Shown here: positions 1 to 8,355 of the stretch, piece after piece | How the letters are laid out: the number at the start of each line of letters is the position of its first letter | Position numbering within the stretch: position 1 is the stretch's first letter | NCBI GenBank assembly: GCA_026014615.1 | Contig: JAOZHZ010000004.1 | Location: 1-64,000 of the forward strand | Source of the DNA: Candidatus Bathyarchaeota archaeon | GTDB taxonomy: Archaea > Thermoproteota > Bathyarchaeia > Bathyarchaeales > Bathycorpusculaceae | DNA length: 64,000 nt | Direction of reading: 5' to 3' | Notes under the pieces: generated by a model | Told to the model about the DNA's origin: nothing | What the model saw: the letters and a program-made list of their open reading frames with translations, nothing else | Databases searched by the model: none | Made by a program: the position numbers and the translations under genes

Positions 1-1
1 T

Positions 2-199
2 GTATCTTTTAACGTTCCCATGGATATTGGGGTCTTTAATAAAGAGAGAGCCAGTTTGACAATTTATACTAAAAAACCAGATAGGTTGAGAACCGAAATG
101 TCGGTCCTAACTTCAAATCACCCCATTTTCGTACAAATGGTTCAAAATCATTTTGACCTTCTATGGAACAATTCGACGATTGCCTCACCAAAGCCGTAA
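2..199 (+). CDS. C-terminal fragment of a regulator-like protein
   Basis: An open frame enters from the left edge and stops at TAA 197-199, giving 65 residues. It reads through MDIGVFNKERASLTIY and then MSVLTSNHPIFVQMVQNHF, followed by DLLWNNS. The pattern of a short strand, then 'SNHP.FV..V..HF..LWN', resembles the C-terminus of archaeal TrmB-like or PLD-domain transcriptional regulators. The N-terminal DNA-binding part lies outside the window, so family membership is an inference from the tail only. Confidence 0.55.
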   Translation, partial: VSFNVPMDIGVFNKERASLTIYTKKPDRLRTEMSVLTSNHPIFVQMVQNHFDLLWNNSTIASPKP

Positions 200-246
200 T
201 GATGCATATTAGAGGCTTAGATCAGGCACAGCTAAGAGAATATTTG

Positions 247-555
247 TTAGACGATTTCGTTCATACGTTTTAGTAGCGCTGCGATTTCTTTCCCTTTGCT
301 TGTAAGGCTGTATTCTACCTTTGGTGGTCTGTTTTCAATTACTTTTCTGCTTGCTATCTCGTTTTTTTCCAGAGTTTTTAATAAATTTGAGAAGGCTTGT
401 CTGCTTACTACAAATCCTTGTTTATAGAGTTCGTAGTATCCTGCTTTTTCGCTTTTTTCAATGTATCGTATTGTTTCGATGACTCCTTTTCCAAATAAGA
501 ACTGTATCTTGTTTGTCAAACATACCACATACAGAAAATTAGGCAGGCACATCAA
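247..555 (-). CDS. Winged-helix transcriptional regulator (MarR/HxlR-like)
   Basis: The 102-residue protein has a compact winged-helix pattern. The recognition-helix region is VSRQAFSNLLKTLEKNEIA (about residues 50-68), followed by a wing, RPPKVEYSLTSKGKEIAALL. The stretch 'YSLTSKGKEI' is typical of MarR/HxlR/PadR-type wings. ATG codons at 555 and 552 lie roughly 20 bases from a TATA-like box at 567-577, so the message is probably leaderless or nearly so. A palindrome beside that box suggests autoregulation. The ligand is unknown. Confidence 0.65.
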   Translation of the reverse strand: MMCLPNFLYVVCLTNKIQFLFGKGVIETIRYIEKSEKAGYYELYKQGFVVSRQAFSNLLKTLEKNEIASRKVIENRPPKVEYSLTSKGKEIAALLKRMNEIV

Positions 556-566
556 AAGTATAATAC

Positions 567-588
567 ACTATAAATAGTACAATGTACT
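567..588 (-). promoter_or_regulatory. TATA box with overlapping palindromic operator
   Basis: A TATA-like stretch (minus strand CTATTTATAGT, 567-577) abuts a perfect inverted repeat AGTACA-A-TGTACT at 576-588. Both sit just upstream of the winged-helix gene at 247-555, the usual place for an autoregulatory operator. Function is inferred. Confidence 0.5.
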
Positions 589-617
589 AAAAATAAGGCA
601 TAAAATCGGGTGAAAAA

Positions 618-766
618 ATGAACAACAACACAAAACAAGCAACCCTAAAAGGCAATTAGTCCCAGAAAGCCAAGCGATAAACAATGAACAAATCAAAAAA
701 GAAACCAGAAAAACTCTAGCATGCACTTGGTTGCTAAAAATACAAAATATCATAATAGACGAATGA
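618..766 (+). pseudogene. Small ORF broken by a frameshift at an A-run
   Basis: An ATG at 618 follows a GGTGA ribosome site. The frame reads MNNNTKQATL and then meets a stop. Adding one A at the AAAA run (647-650) joins it to a coding-like frame, RQLVPESQAINNEQIKKE, that ends at TGA 764-766. The product would be about 50 residues and is unrecognised. It could be a real small gene with an assembly error, a decayed gene, or chance. Confidence 0.3.
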
Positions 767-794
767 AAACTCAGTTGACAAGCAGGCGAGTTAA

Positions 795-980
795 CATGAA
801 CCCCATAAAAAGTTTGACTTTACTGGTCAAGCAACTGAATGCGTCAATGTAACTGACTTAGAATCAAGCAAACGGCATTCCATATTTGCGGCTTGCAGGA
901 ACAAAAACGGCTTTGCAGGCTTCATTAAACACAAACAAAACAACGAGACTTATCTCATATTCATCTACAAAGAACTATAA
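795..980 (+). pseudogene. Possible gene remnant without a start codon
   Basis: Sixty-one codons are open between TAA 792-794 and TAA 978-980. The translation looks coding near its end (NETYLIFIYKEL), but no ATG, GTG or TTG opens it. It could be the tail of a decayed gene or a chance open frame. It converges with the gene ending at 983. Confidence 0.22.
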
Positions 981-982
981 AA

Positions 983-1272
983 TCACGGTTCCGATTGCCT
1001 CTGGGTTTCGTTCCATGATTCAAAAGCAAAACGGGTTAGTGTCCAATGCCAGCCACGCTTTTCTGCCAATCTTTTCAAGAACGACTTCTTGTTGCTGGCA
1101 GTGAGCTCCTCCCAATTTAAAAGAAAAACACGTTCCGGTTCATCTATGCCTTCCAAGGTTGCAGATTGAGGAATAAGGCTCTGAATGGGCACTTCGCCAT
1201 CAGGAAAGACGTCCCCCCCCAGAGCGCGTTCCCTTCAGCATTCAGGCAAGTCCATATGACGTATTTCCTCAA
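983..1272 (-). CDS. Small hypothetical protein, frameshifted at a C8 run
   Basis: A TTG start at 1272 follows a strong GGAGG site (plus-strand CCTCC 1280-1284) at about 7 bases. It reads MRKYVIWTCLNAEGNALWGG. At the homopolymer C8 (1213-1220) the frame must shift, by one extra or two fewer bases, to continue as DVFPDGEVPIQSLIPQ and then LLNWEELTASNKKSFLKRL. The restored protein is about 95 residues; the family is not recognised. Its TTG overlaps the TGA of the upstream zinc protein (TTGA), so the two are translationally coupled. The shift may be an assembly error, decay, or phase variation. Confidence 0.5.
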
Positions 1273-1403
1273 ATCTGGACCTCCTTTTTGCGTTTCAAAC
1301 GTTCACAGGCTTCGCTGGACGCTATGCGATTAATGGATCTTCTGCCCTGCATCAACGGTTCAGTGCAGCGCCCGCACCAAAAAACGCAATCAGCGCAATA
1401 CAA
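1269..1403 (-). CDS. Tiny Cys-rich, zinc-ribbon-like protein (44 aa)
   Basis: A TTG start at 1403 is preceded by GAGGGTG. The protein starts MYCADCVFWCGRCTEPLMQG and continues with RRSINRIASSEACERLKRKK. Cys3, Cys6, Cys10, Cys13 and Cys33 form a CxxC...CxxC...C pattern, and 'INRIASSEACERLK' resembles small archaeal metal-binding ribbons. The stop codon overlaps the start of the next gene at 1272, which supports a real, coupled gene. The start is less certain because no ATG lies upstream in frame. Confidence 0.55.
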   Translation of the reverse strand: MYCADCVFWCGRCTEPLMQGRRSINRIASSEACERLKRKKEVQI

Positions 1404-1531
1404 AACACCCTCAGAAAATGGCCCCCGGACGTGTGGTAGGCGTTTTAGCGTTTACGCTGGAAACTTTGGATAAACTGAAAAAAGAAAGAAGGCGAGGAGG
1501 AAAATACGGTATAAATGCACGTGAATTGTGG

Positions 1532-1606
1532 CGGGTCCGACGGGAATTGAACCCGCGACCCTCGGATTAAAAGTCCGATGCTCTAGCCTGACTGAGCTAC
1601 GGACCC
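1532..1606 (-). tRNA. tRNA-Lys (TTT anticodon)
   Basis: The minus strand folds as a standard cloverleaf. The acceptor is GGGTCCG/CGGACCC, the D stem GCTC/GAGC, the anticodon stem TCGGA/TCCGA with loop CTTTTAA, and the T stem GCGGG/CCCGT with loop TTCAATT. The anticodon is TTT (lysine). The discriminator is G, and CCA follows it directly in the genome (1531-1529). No intron is seen. Confidence 0.96.
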
Positions 1607-1694
1607 ACCAGCTAAGTGCTGCTGATAGCAAAACAACATTGGGGTTTTTTAGCGTTTCTGTTCGGATTGGAGAAATAGAAAAAGGAGGGGAGGG

Positions 1695-2069
1695 TTATTG
1701 GATTTTTAGGAAGTTAGAAACGAAGGTTTTGATGTCTTGGTTGACGTTTAGTATGGTGTTGATGGTGTGTGTACCTTTTTTGGTGAGTTGGTAGGTTCGT
1801 TTTCTTTCATCCCAGACGCCTTCGATGAGTCCGTTTCTTTCAAGGCTGTACAGGAGACTGTAGATGGTTCCTGAACTGACCAGAAGTTGGAATTTGTTGT
1901 GAATGTAGCTGATTATGTCGTATCCGCTGAAGGTTCCGTTCCGAAGTTCACTCAAAATGATTATGTCTAAAAAGTTTTTTATGATGCGTTCATTCATTTT
2001 TTTGATGATTTTAGCTTCTGATTTCTCTATTGTCACGACCATGGCAGCTTTCTCCATTCTCCCGTCCAA
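1695..2069 (-). CDS. PadR-family transcriptional regulator
   Basis: The 124-residue protein shows the PadR fold: FLDIIILSELRNGTFSGYDI (about 32-51), then VSSGTIYSLLYSLERNGLIE (recognition helix), then the wing DERKRTYQLTKKGTHTI. The 'G.sGYdI' and 'GtiYslLysLe..GlI' motifs are diagnostic. A TATA-like box (minus TATTTATATC) lies about 25 bases before TTG 2069. ATG 2057 is an alternative start; the true start is open. PadR proteins usually repress nearby genes in response to small molecules, but the target here is unknown. Confidence 0.85.
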   Translation of the reverse strand: MDGRMEKAAMVVTIEKSEAKIIKKMNERIIKNFLDIIILSELRNGTFSGYDIISYIHNKFQLLVSSGTIYSLLYSLERNGLIEGVWDERKRTYQLTKKGTHTINTILNVNQDIKTFVSNFLKIQ

Positions 2070-2314
2070 TTTAGATAATCCAATTCAGATATAAATATTT
2101 AACCAATAGTCGAAATTGGACTCAGAAGTTAATACACATAATTACCTGTTTAAACAAATCAGTCCGCAAAAATCAAGCAAACCGCCACGCCAGCGACTCG
2201 TCTAAAAACAGCAAGCCAAGCAAGTAATCAACCGTGAAGAAAACAGGGAAGGCAACTTCAAAAACAGAGATAGTAAAAAGGAATAAAAAAAGGAAAAGTG
2301 TACGAGATAGCCGC

Positions 2315-3721
2315 TTATTCTTGGCGTGCTTCTTCGTCGTCACTTGAAGAGGCTTCGGGCAAGTCCTCTTTTGCTGAATGAATAGATACCTGCGGAGCTT
2401 CTTCGGAGACTTCTGGAATGACGGCGTTTGCTTCTTCCTGCGCCTCTATGGGCGCTTCTGTGAAAGGGTTTTCCGCAGTCTCCTCTACAGGCTGTAGGAG
2501 TTCACTCTGAACGATGTCGGGTTCAGCAACTTCGAACTCGTCTAAGGGGCGTTTCTCCTCAACTGCCTCTTCAACGACTTCTGGTTCTTGAACAGCAGCT
2601 TCTTCAACAAAGGTGACTTCCTCAGTTGCCTCAGTCTCCACTGGAGCTTCAATCGTTTCAACCGTTTCTACGGCCATGGTTTCTACTTCAATTTCAGGTT
2701 GTTTAGGCTCAAGCTGTTCAACAGCTGCTTCTTCCTGTATGACGGGCGCCTCAACTGAAGCTTGCTCAGCAACCTGTTCCATTACTGGAGCGGGCTCTTC
2801 CATCGGGGAGGCTTCTACCTCAGCGGCTTCCTCGACTGGAGCTACTTCAGCAACTGGAACCTCAACAACTACAGCTTGTTCCTCAACAGCTGGTTCATCT
2901 GCAACTACAACCGCTTCCTCAACGGCTGGCTCTGGTGCGGCAGACATAACAAGCTCAGCTTGAGATTCCTCTACAGGTTGTTCCATTGCGATCTCAGGTG
3001 CGGGAGCTTCAACAACTGGAACTTCCACAGCTGGCTCCATAGGCTCTGCAGCCTCTGCAATTGGTTCAGGTGCTGGCTCAGGCACTGGTTCTAATACGGG
3101 AGCTTCAACAACTGGAACTTCCACAGCTGGCTCCATAGGCTCTGCAACTGACTCCGAAATGATTTCTTCGGGAACGCCAGCTACTTCACTGGGAGCAACT
3201 TCAACTGGTGCGGTCACTTCAACTGCGGCAGCTTCAATTTCTGCGGCTTCAGGTTGCGCGGGGGCAACTTCCAAAGTTGGGATTTCCGCGGCTGGAGCAG
3301 CTGGTTCGGCTACGGGCTGACCGAGTTGGTCAACAGCGTTTTGGATGTTTTCCAGTTCATGCTTAGCGGTTTCTAAGCCGTTGCTCAGCAGGTTAATTTC
3401 CAGATTGTAGGTGTTTTCGTCAATTTCGCCTGCTACATGTTGGATTTCGTAGTTTGCAAGGAGAATTTCAAGGGTCTTGATTTGGTTCTGCAAGTCAGCT
3501 GATTTAGCTTGCATTTTGCCGATGAGGTCTTGCTGCTGTTTTTCAATTTCAGCAATTGCTGCGGCTATTTCTGCATTGAAAGAGTCATGTGTTGATTGAG
3601 AAATCCTGCCCTTTTCATACAAGCTGTCTAACGCTTGCTTCTTTTTCTGGGCTATCTCGTTTTCTTCTTTTAAACGGTTAAAGGAATGTTTCCATGAAAT
3701 CACTTTAGGCACCGAGCACAC
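2315..3721 (-). CDS. Coiled-coil protein with long Glu/Ala/Pro/Val-rich tail
   Basis: Residues 15-145 are strongly helical and coiled-coil forming, with EEKGRISQ-type hairpin signals such as LYEKGRISQSTHDSFNAEI and VAGEIDENTYNLEINLL. From about residue 150 to the end the chain is an acidic, low-complexity E/A/P/V tail with repeated VEVPVVEAP-like units. The head resembles the coiled-coil part of CdvA-like archaeal cell-division proteins, a weak inference without a profile search. GTG starts at 3721, 3712 and 3703 are possible; a TATA-like box lies near 3758. No membrane segment or signal peptide is seen. Confidence 0.6.
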   Translation of the reverse strand: MCSVPKVISWKHSFNRLKEENEIAQKKKQALDSLYEKGRISQSTHDSFNAEIAAAIAEIEKQQQDLIGKMQAKSADLQNQIKTLEILLANYEIQHVAGEIDENTYNLEINLLSNGLETAKHELENIQNAVDQLGQPVAEPAAPAAEIPTLEVAPAQPEAAEIEAAAVEVTAPVEVAPSEVAGVPEEIISESVAEPMEPAVEVPVVEAPVLEPVPEPAPEPIAEAAEPMEPAVEVPVVEAPAPEIAMEQPVEESQAELVMSAAPEPAVEEAVVVADEPAVEEQAVVVEVPVAEVAPVEEAAEVEASPMEEPAPVMEQVAEQASVEAPVIQEEAAVEQLEPKQPEIEVETMAVETVETIEAPVETEATEEVTFVEEAAVQEPEVVEEAVEEKRPLDEFEVAEPDIVQSELLQPVEETAENPFTEAPIEAQEEANAVIPEVSEEAPQVSIHSAKEDLPEASSSDDEEARQE

Positions 3722-4137
3722 ATAGCGTCAGCATTAAAGATAACGTTTGTTAACATGCACATATATCGCTGGCGAGTAAAATTTGGGTTTAGAAAAGAGA
3801 AAAATGAAATTATGGATACAAAATGCAGTCGATTTTGCTTTGGATATATCACTAAACATTGAAAAAATACATGGAGCCTAAAAGCCAATTGAACATTAAA
3901 AGCAAAAAAATAACCAACTGCAACAAAGGATTGCGTGTTCTGTGCCATGTACACTCCCCCCTCGTTTTCTACGAATCCCGTTTTGAGCTGCTTTTTTAAT
4001 TCAGTGTTTGAAACGGGTTTAAACCGCGACTATAAACGGTTAGAAACGGCTAGGAAAGGGGAAAATTTGGGTGAAATAGGCGGAAATGCCACGGGAACAG
4101 GTTTCCGCAGCTACGGACAGACCATAACAAATGTTGC
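3722..4137 (-). other. Intergenic region with a possible tiny membrane ORF at 3948
   Basis: No clear gene lies between the coiled-coil gene and the beta-helix gene. On the minus strand an ATG at 3948 follows a strong GGGGGAG site and reads MAQNTQSFVAVGYF before a T7 run. Read straight it continues to 3700; with one T fewer it gives a 31-residue single-pass membrane peptide ending SMYFFNV. Either could be chance. Promoter sequence for the gene at 3721 lies near 3758. Confidence 0.3.
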
Positions 4138-6435
4138 TCAGTCATATTTCCGCGGGTTCTGTCTATACTTAATAACGAATAATGCAACTAAACTGAATGC
4201 TGCCACCGCAGCCGCTACCCACATAAACTCACCTAAGCCGCCGCCAATTGAGGGAAAGTTGCTGCCTGCATTTTGTGGCTCAACCGAAGGTGTGGATTGG
4301 TCTAGTGAATTGGAAGAAGAACCCGTTGGCTGAGTAGCTGAAGGGTTACCTGTGCCTGTAACCTCGAACCATATCGTCTCAGACGCACAGGCACCACCAT
4401 TTGAATCTCCAGCATACACTGTGAGACGGTGAACGCCCGCGGACAAACCAGCTAATAGGGTGCCTTCTTCTTCGTGCAGCGTTACGTTTGTGTTGCCATC
4501 CAAGCTATAGCCAGTCCAGGAAGTGTTTGCGGTGGCAAAGAAAGACAGCGGCACACGACCAGAAGTGTAGGTTGTGTTTGCAGGCTGCAGTATAGTCAGT
4601 TGATATTTCATGTTAACAGGCTTACTAAGTGGGTAATGGTCTATGTTGATTTCGTTTATGGCTACGGGTGCATCATAGATTCCTATCTCGGTTACCTCGT
4701 GGGCGGTGGGGTATTTACTTTCATAGGCGCCCCAGAAGTTCCCTTCGCTTCCGTCATCCCACTTATTGAGAGTATCTCCTCCAGGGTAGACTTGGTAAGA
4801 GTTACCGCCCATGTTGTTGATGAAATTGTTGTGGTAAATTTTATTGTTGCCTACGGTTCCGCTTATGGTTAACGCCCAAGTTTTGGTCCAAGCAATATTG
4901 TTGCCAGTTAAGACGTTGTTAAAGGATTCCCCAAGGTGGAAGCCTTTTTCTCGACTATACAAAACGGAATTTTCAAAAACCATGTTGTCTCCGCCCCTGT
5001 TAACGACAAAGCCTTGTTTGCTGTGGGCGATATAGTTACGTGTGAAGTTGTTGTTGCTGCAGTCGTCTAAGTGAATACCGAAGTTCTCGTTGAAGTTTAG
5101 CTTGTTTCCCGAAACCTCGTTGAACTTCGCCGCCTCCATGTATACGCCGTCGGAATTGTTAGCGATTAGATTTCCTGAAATCGTGTTGCCGGAGGCGCCT
5201 TTCAGGATGATACTGGCTTGGTTGTTGGTTATGATGTTTCGGGTTATGGTGGAGTTTGTGACCTCCATCAAAAGCATAGCCTGCCGTCGGTCAGTAATGT
5301 TGAGGTTTTGGACGGTGATGTTTGAACAACTCAAGAGAACAACGTACCCCACATCGACGGGCACAGTCTTGTCGGTTTGCCATATCCAGTAACATATGGG
5401 CGTGCCGTCTACAATGTTGGAATAGTCGAACTCGTCGATGAAGCGGTCCTCAAAATTCACGTCGTACGTGTTGTTGTCCAGCCGATTACTCGTGAACGTG
5501 TTAGGTCTGGAGTACGTGACGATGCCGTGGGTGTTGTTTGCAATGCTGTTTGAGAGGATGTTATTGTTTTGGGAGTTATAGAGGGCGATGCCTTTGTCGT
5601 TGAAAGTTATGTTATTGTTGGCAACTGTGGAGCGGTTGGTGGAAATCAAAAGAACGCCCTGCCCGTTGTTTGCCAAATTCAGATTCCACGCAGAAATGCC
5701 TGTGCAGTTGATTAACGCGACGTACCCCACATCCGCAGGCACAGTTCGGTCATGCTGGTTTACCCAGTAACACACGGGGTTACCATTCACCGTGTTCGAA
5801 TAGTCAATGTCGTTGACAAAGTCTGCGGCGGAGGTCGCGTTTTCACAATCAACCAACAAGTTTGGTCCTTTGCCAGTCAAGGAGTTGTTTCTTAAGACGT
5901 TGTTTGTTGAGTTATCAATGGAAATGCCGCTGCCGGAAACGAAAACGTTGCCAAAAACAAGGTTTCTTGTCGCGTGGTCGGTTAAGGCTACGCCTGTTTG
6001 AGTGTTGGTGAACTTGTTTTGGCTGATTGTGCAGTTGTAGGAGCTGCTGAGCAAAACGCCGCGGTTTAACCCGTCAACGTGCAGGTTTTTGACTGTTACG
6101 TTGGTTCTGCCAATCAACGCCACCGCGCTTTGAGCGGACCAAGTGGGCAAGGTCCGTTGTATTGTGTAACCTGCACCGTCAATTACGATGTTGTTACGTT
6201 GGACTTCAAGGACATATTGTGTTATGTTTTCAGTGAGGGTATAGACGTTGCCCACTTGGTTTATGGCATCGATTTGGGGTGAGAGGGTGCCGTCTGCGTT
6301 GATTGTAAGGGTGTCTAAGGGGGGATAAAGCCCTACAAAGTTTGCTTGTGCAACCTTAACCGACTGAAAAGCCAGAGCCGCAGGGCACAAGAGCAACAAC
6401 ACAGACAGGAACACAAACGCTTTTTTCTTAATCAA
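4138..6435 (-). CDS. Surface-anchored right-handed beta-helix (NosD-like) protein
   Basis: About 765 residues. An N-terminal signal peptide (FVFLSVLLLLCPAALAFQ) is followed by many NosD/PbH1-type repeats such as GVALTDHATRNLVFGNVF and NNNILSNSIANNTHGIV, between about 60 and 590. An Ig-like domain follows (YQLTILQPANTTYTSGRVPL), then a Ser/Thr-rich linker and a C-terminal membrane anchor (MWVAAAVAAFSLVALFVI) with a basic tail. A GGAGGT site places the start at TTG 6435, inside the end of the upstream gene. It is predicted to sit on the cell surface; a carbohydrate-related or adhesive role is possible. True NosD copper insertion is unlikely without nos genes. Confidence 0.8.
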   Translation of the reverse strand: MIKKKAFVFLSVLLLLCPAALAFQSVKVAQANFVGLYPPLDTLTINADGTLSPQIDAINQVGNVYTLTENITQYVLEVQRNNIVIDGAGYTIQRTLPTWSAQSAVALIGRTNVTVKNLHVDGLNRGVLLSSSYNCTISQNKFTNTQTGVALTDHATRNLVFGNVFVSGSGISIDNSTNNVLRNNSLTGKGPNLLVDCENATSAADFVNDIDYSNTVNGNPVCYWVNQHDRTVPADVGYVALINCTGISAWNLNLANNGQGVLLISTNRSTVANNNITFNDKGIALYNSQNNNILSNSIANNTHGIVTYSRPNTFTSNRLDNNTYDVNFEDRFIDEFDYSNIVDGTPICYWIWQTDKTVPVDVGYVVLLSCSNITVQNLNITDRRQAMLLMEVTNSTITRNIITNNQASIILKGASGNTISGNLIANNSDGVYMEAAKFNEVSGNKLNFNENFGIHLDDCSNNNFTRNYIAHSKQGFVVNRGGDNMVFENSVLYSREKGFHLGESFNNVLTGNNIAWTKTWALTISGTVGNNKIYHNNFINNMGGNSYQVYPGGDTLNKWDDGSEGNFWGAYESKYPTAHEVTEIGIYDAPVAINEINIDHYPLSKPVNMKYQLTILQPANTTYTSGRVPLSFFATANTSWTGYSLDGNTNVTLHEEEGTLLAGLSAGVHRLTVYAGDSNGGACASETIWFEVTGTGNPSATQPTGSSSNSLDQSTPSVEPQNAGSNFPSIGGGLGEFMWVAAAVAAFSLVALFVIKYRQNPRKYD

Positions 6436-7345
6436 CAGGTTTACCTCCATCACTCAAAGAACCGCCAGCAAAAGACGTTTCAGGGAAACACCGATTATCC
6501 CGCCGCTTGATTTTGCGGAAACATACGAACCCAACTGTGCCAACGGAAACTGCTGCAGCTAAAACTAAAACTGACAGCCCGATGTTAACCGATGAAGCGG
6601 CAGAGACATTCAGCAAAGGTGAGGATGCTGACGGTGTGGGGACTGTGGAGTAAGCTGCAGGTTCGTAAACTGGGAAGACCGAGCTGTTCATGGTGTATTG
6701 GTAGCGTCGGTCGCCGAGCGTAAATATGTGGGGTCGATTAAAGAAACTGATGCCTAACAGGCGGTAGTCTTCGCCCTCGAAAGTGTAGCTCCAATCAAAA
6801 TCAGGCTCCTCCTCACGGACAGTTATCTCCAGCTTAAGGGTGCCCTCGACTACGGAGACAGCCCGCACTTCAGTGACAGAGTTGAGAAGGTCTTTCATGT
6901 CGCTGATTCTGGAATCGCCCGTGAACTGTTCGTAACGTTCAAGGAATCCCTGTGCCAGCTCAAGGTGGTCACCTGACTGAGGCTCAAGATAAGGAATCGG
7001 GTTCTGGTTGTTAGTGTCATAGTAGACTAGGCACCATGTCAGGTGTTTGCCTCGGAACTCAAACTGCGCATGCACCGACCCGCCGCTGTTAAAATACAGT
7101 ATCGCTTTTCCGCCTGCTCTGCCTCTGGTTCCAAGTTCAGGGCTGTTATCACTGTCTCTGTCAAATCTAACAGACATATTACATTGCGAGGTGTCGATTC
7201 GCAGAACATCCCTAAAGAAGACAAGCAACTGGTTTTCTTCCACAGAAGCTTCGGCATGAACTACGGGAAACTGCGCTATAGACGAGGCTAAAACTAACAA
7301 GCAGACCAAAGATGCAATCAACTGGGGTTTTTTGAAGCCACCCAT
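6428..7345 (-). CDS. Secreted, membrane-anchored hypothetical protein
   Basis: The 305-residue protein has a signal peptide (LIASLVCLLVLASSIAQFPV), an extracellular region of about 200 residues, and a transmembrane helix near 255-280 (NIGLSVLVLAAAVSVGTVGF) followed by a basic cytoplasmic tail. The central region (QGFLERYEQFTGDSRISDM, then DWSYTFEGEDYRLLGISF) matches the central region of the secreted protein at 53887-55029, so the two belong to one family. It overlaps the start of the beta-helix gene and is probably co-expressed with it. Function unknown. Confidence 0.65.
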   Translation of the reverse strand: MGGFKKPQLIASLVCLLVLASSIAQFPVVHAEASVEENQLLVFFRDVLRIDTSQCNMSVRFDRDSDNSPELGTRGRAGGKAILYFNSGGSVHAQFEFRGKHLTWCLVYYDTNNQNPIPYLEPQSGDHLELAQGFLERYEQFTGDSRISDMKDLLNSVTEVRAVSVVEGTLKLEITVREEEPDFDWSYTFEGEDYRLLGISFFNRPHIFTLGDRRYQYTMNSSVFPVYEPAAYSTVPTPSASSPLLNVSAASSVNIGLSVLVLAAAVSVGTVGFVCFRKIKRRDNRCFPETSFAGGSLSDGGKPVD

Positions 7346-7581
7346 TCTGCGTCAACCCATTTTTCCTTGAAAAAGGTGGTTTTTCTAAAAATAAAAGGGT
7401 TCTTGTAAGGAATTCTTGACTAAAAGCGACTATAACGAGCGAGTTTCTGGTCAAAATTTCTTGACTAACATCTGAACGGGTCTAAGTCAAAAACTGCAGG
7501 GTTCTTCTACTTATACACGCAGGGGTTTTTCGGGTTAGACAGCGTACTGATTTGCTCCCTGCTCAGGGGCGCGGTTAAAGC

Positions 7582-8355
7582 CTATTTTTTGACGGGAACG
7601 CAGATTTTTGAGGAGTCAAAGCAGGCTACTTTGACGTCGATGCCGTAGATTGTTTTGAGGTTTGCTTCGGTAATTACATTTTCTGCTGTGCCTGATGCTA
7701 TGAAGCTGCCTTTGTTCATCATTGCTACTGTGGAGGACAAATGGAAGGCGTGGTCAGGGAAGTGTGTTGTCAAAATTATGGATAAGCCTTTTTGTGACAG
7801 GTTTTTAATAATTTCCAGCATGCGCACTTGGTTTCCAAAATCAAGATGAGAAGTAGGCTCATCCAAAAGCAAAATACGTGGTTGCTGCGTAAGCACCATA
7901 GCTATAAGCGCCAGTTGGCGTTCGCCCCCACTGATTTTCGTGTAAGGTTTATCAGCCAAGTGATCAAGCCCCAGCAGTTTCAGGTTGCTTTCAGCAAGCG
8001 CGTAGTCCTTAGGCGAAGGTGAATCAGCTAAACCTAGGTGGGGAGAGCGCCCCATAACGGCAACTTCGAGAACGGAGAAGGGAAAAGTTGAAACGTGTAA
8101 TTGAGGAAGAAAGCCTATATCTGTGGCAATTTTTTTTCTGCTAATCGACGCTAAAGTTTTGCCATTCAGGTAAACATTGCCGCCGTCAAGCGTCAATAAT
8201 GCATCAATACATCTCAACAGGGTTGATTTTCCAGAGCCGTTTGGTCCTAGAATACAGAAAACCTCGCCTTTTTCCACAGAAAAAGAGACATGTTCAAACA
8301 CGTTTCTCTTTCCGTCGTAAGAAAATTTGACGTCGTCAACTTGCAGAATCATCAT
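7582..8355 (-). CDS. btuD: ABC transporter ATPase, BtuD/FhuC type
   Basis: The ATP-binding subunit energises uptake of a metal chelate or corrinoid. Motifs are Walker A LGPNGSGKSTLL (about 37-48), the signature ISGGERQLALIAMVL, Walker B ILLLDEPTSHLDF and the switch His in LTTHFPDH. Length (257 residues) is normal for the family. The ATG at 8355 overlaps the permease TGA (8352-8354), so the genes are translationally coupled. Members of this family import vitamin B12, haem or siderophore-iron, and sequence alone does not decide which. Confidence 0.88.
   Translation of the reverse strand: MMILQVDDVKFSYDGKRNVFEHVSFSVEKGEVFCILGPNGSGKSTLLRCIDALLTLDGGNVYLNGKTLASISRKKIATDIGFLPQLHVSTFPFSVLEVAVMGRSPHLGLADSPSPKDYALAESNLKLLGLDHLADKPYTKISGGERQLALIAMVLTQQPRILLLDEPTSHLDFGNQVRMLEIIKNLSQKGLSIILTTHFPDHAFHLSSTVAMMNKGSFIASGTAENVITEANLKTIYGIDVKVACFDSSKICVPVKK

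Noticed and set aside
568-753. Hydrophobic 61-codon frame on the minus strand
   Set aside because: It has no ribosome site, overlaps the operator region, and the opposite strand better explains the bases.
1235-1260. Another in-frame TGA after Cys (LPEC-TGA-RERALGG) in the small gene at 983-1272, a possible Sec site
   Set aside because: A strong GGAGG site and TTG 1272 open a different frame that joins the downstream protein through a shift at C8. This needs no readthrough and makes better protein sequence.
2613-3094. Ser/Thr- and Leu/Trp-rich frames on the plus strand
   Set aside because: They mirror the Glu/Pro/Val-rich repeats of the coiled-coil gene on the other strand; low complexity explains them.
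2315-3300. Repeated units that could suggest a CRISPR array or satellite
   Set aside because: The repeats are in frame, irregular and encode VEVPVVEAP-type peptide units; no spacer structure exists. No CRISPR array was seen in the window.
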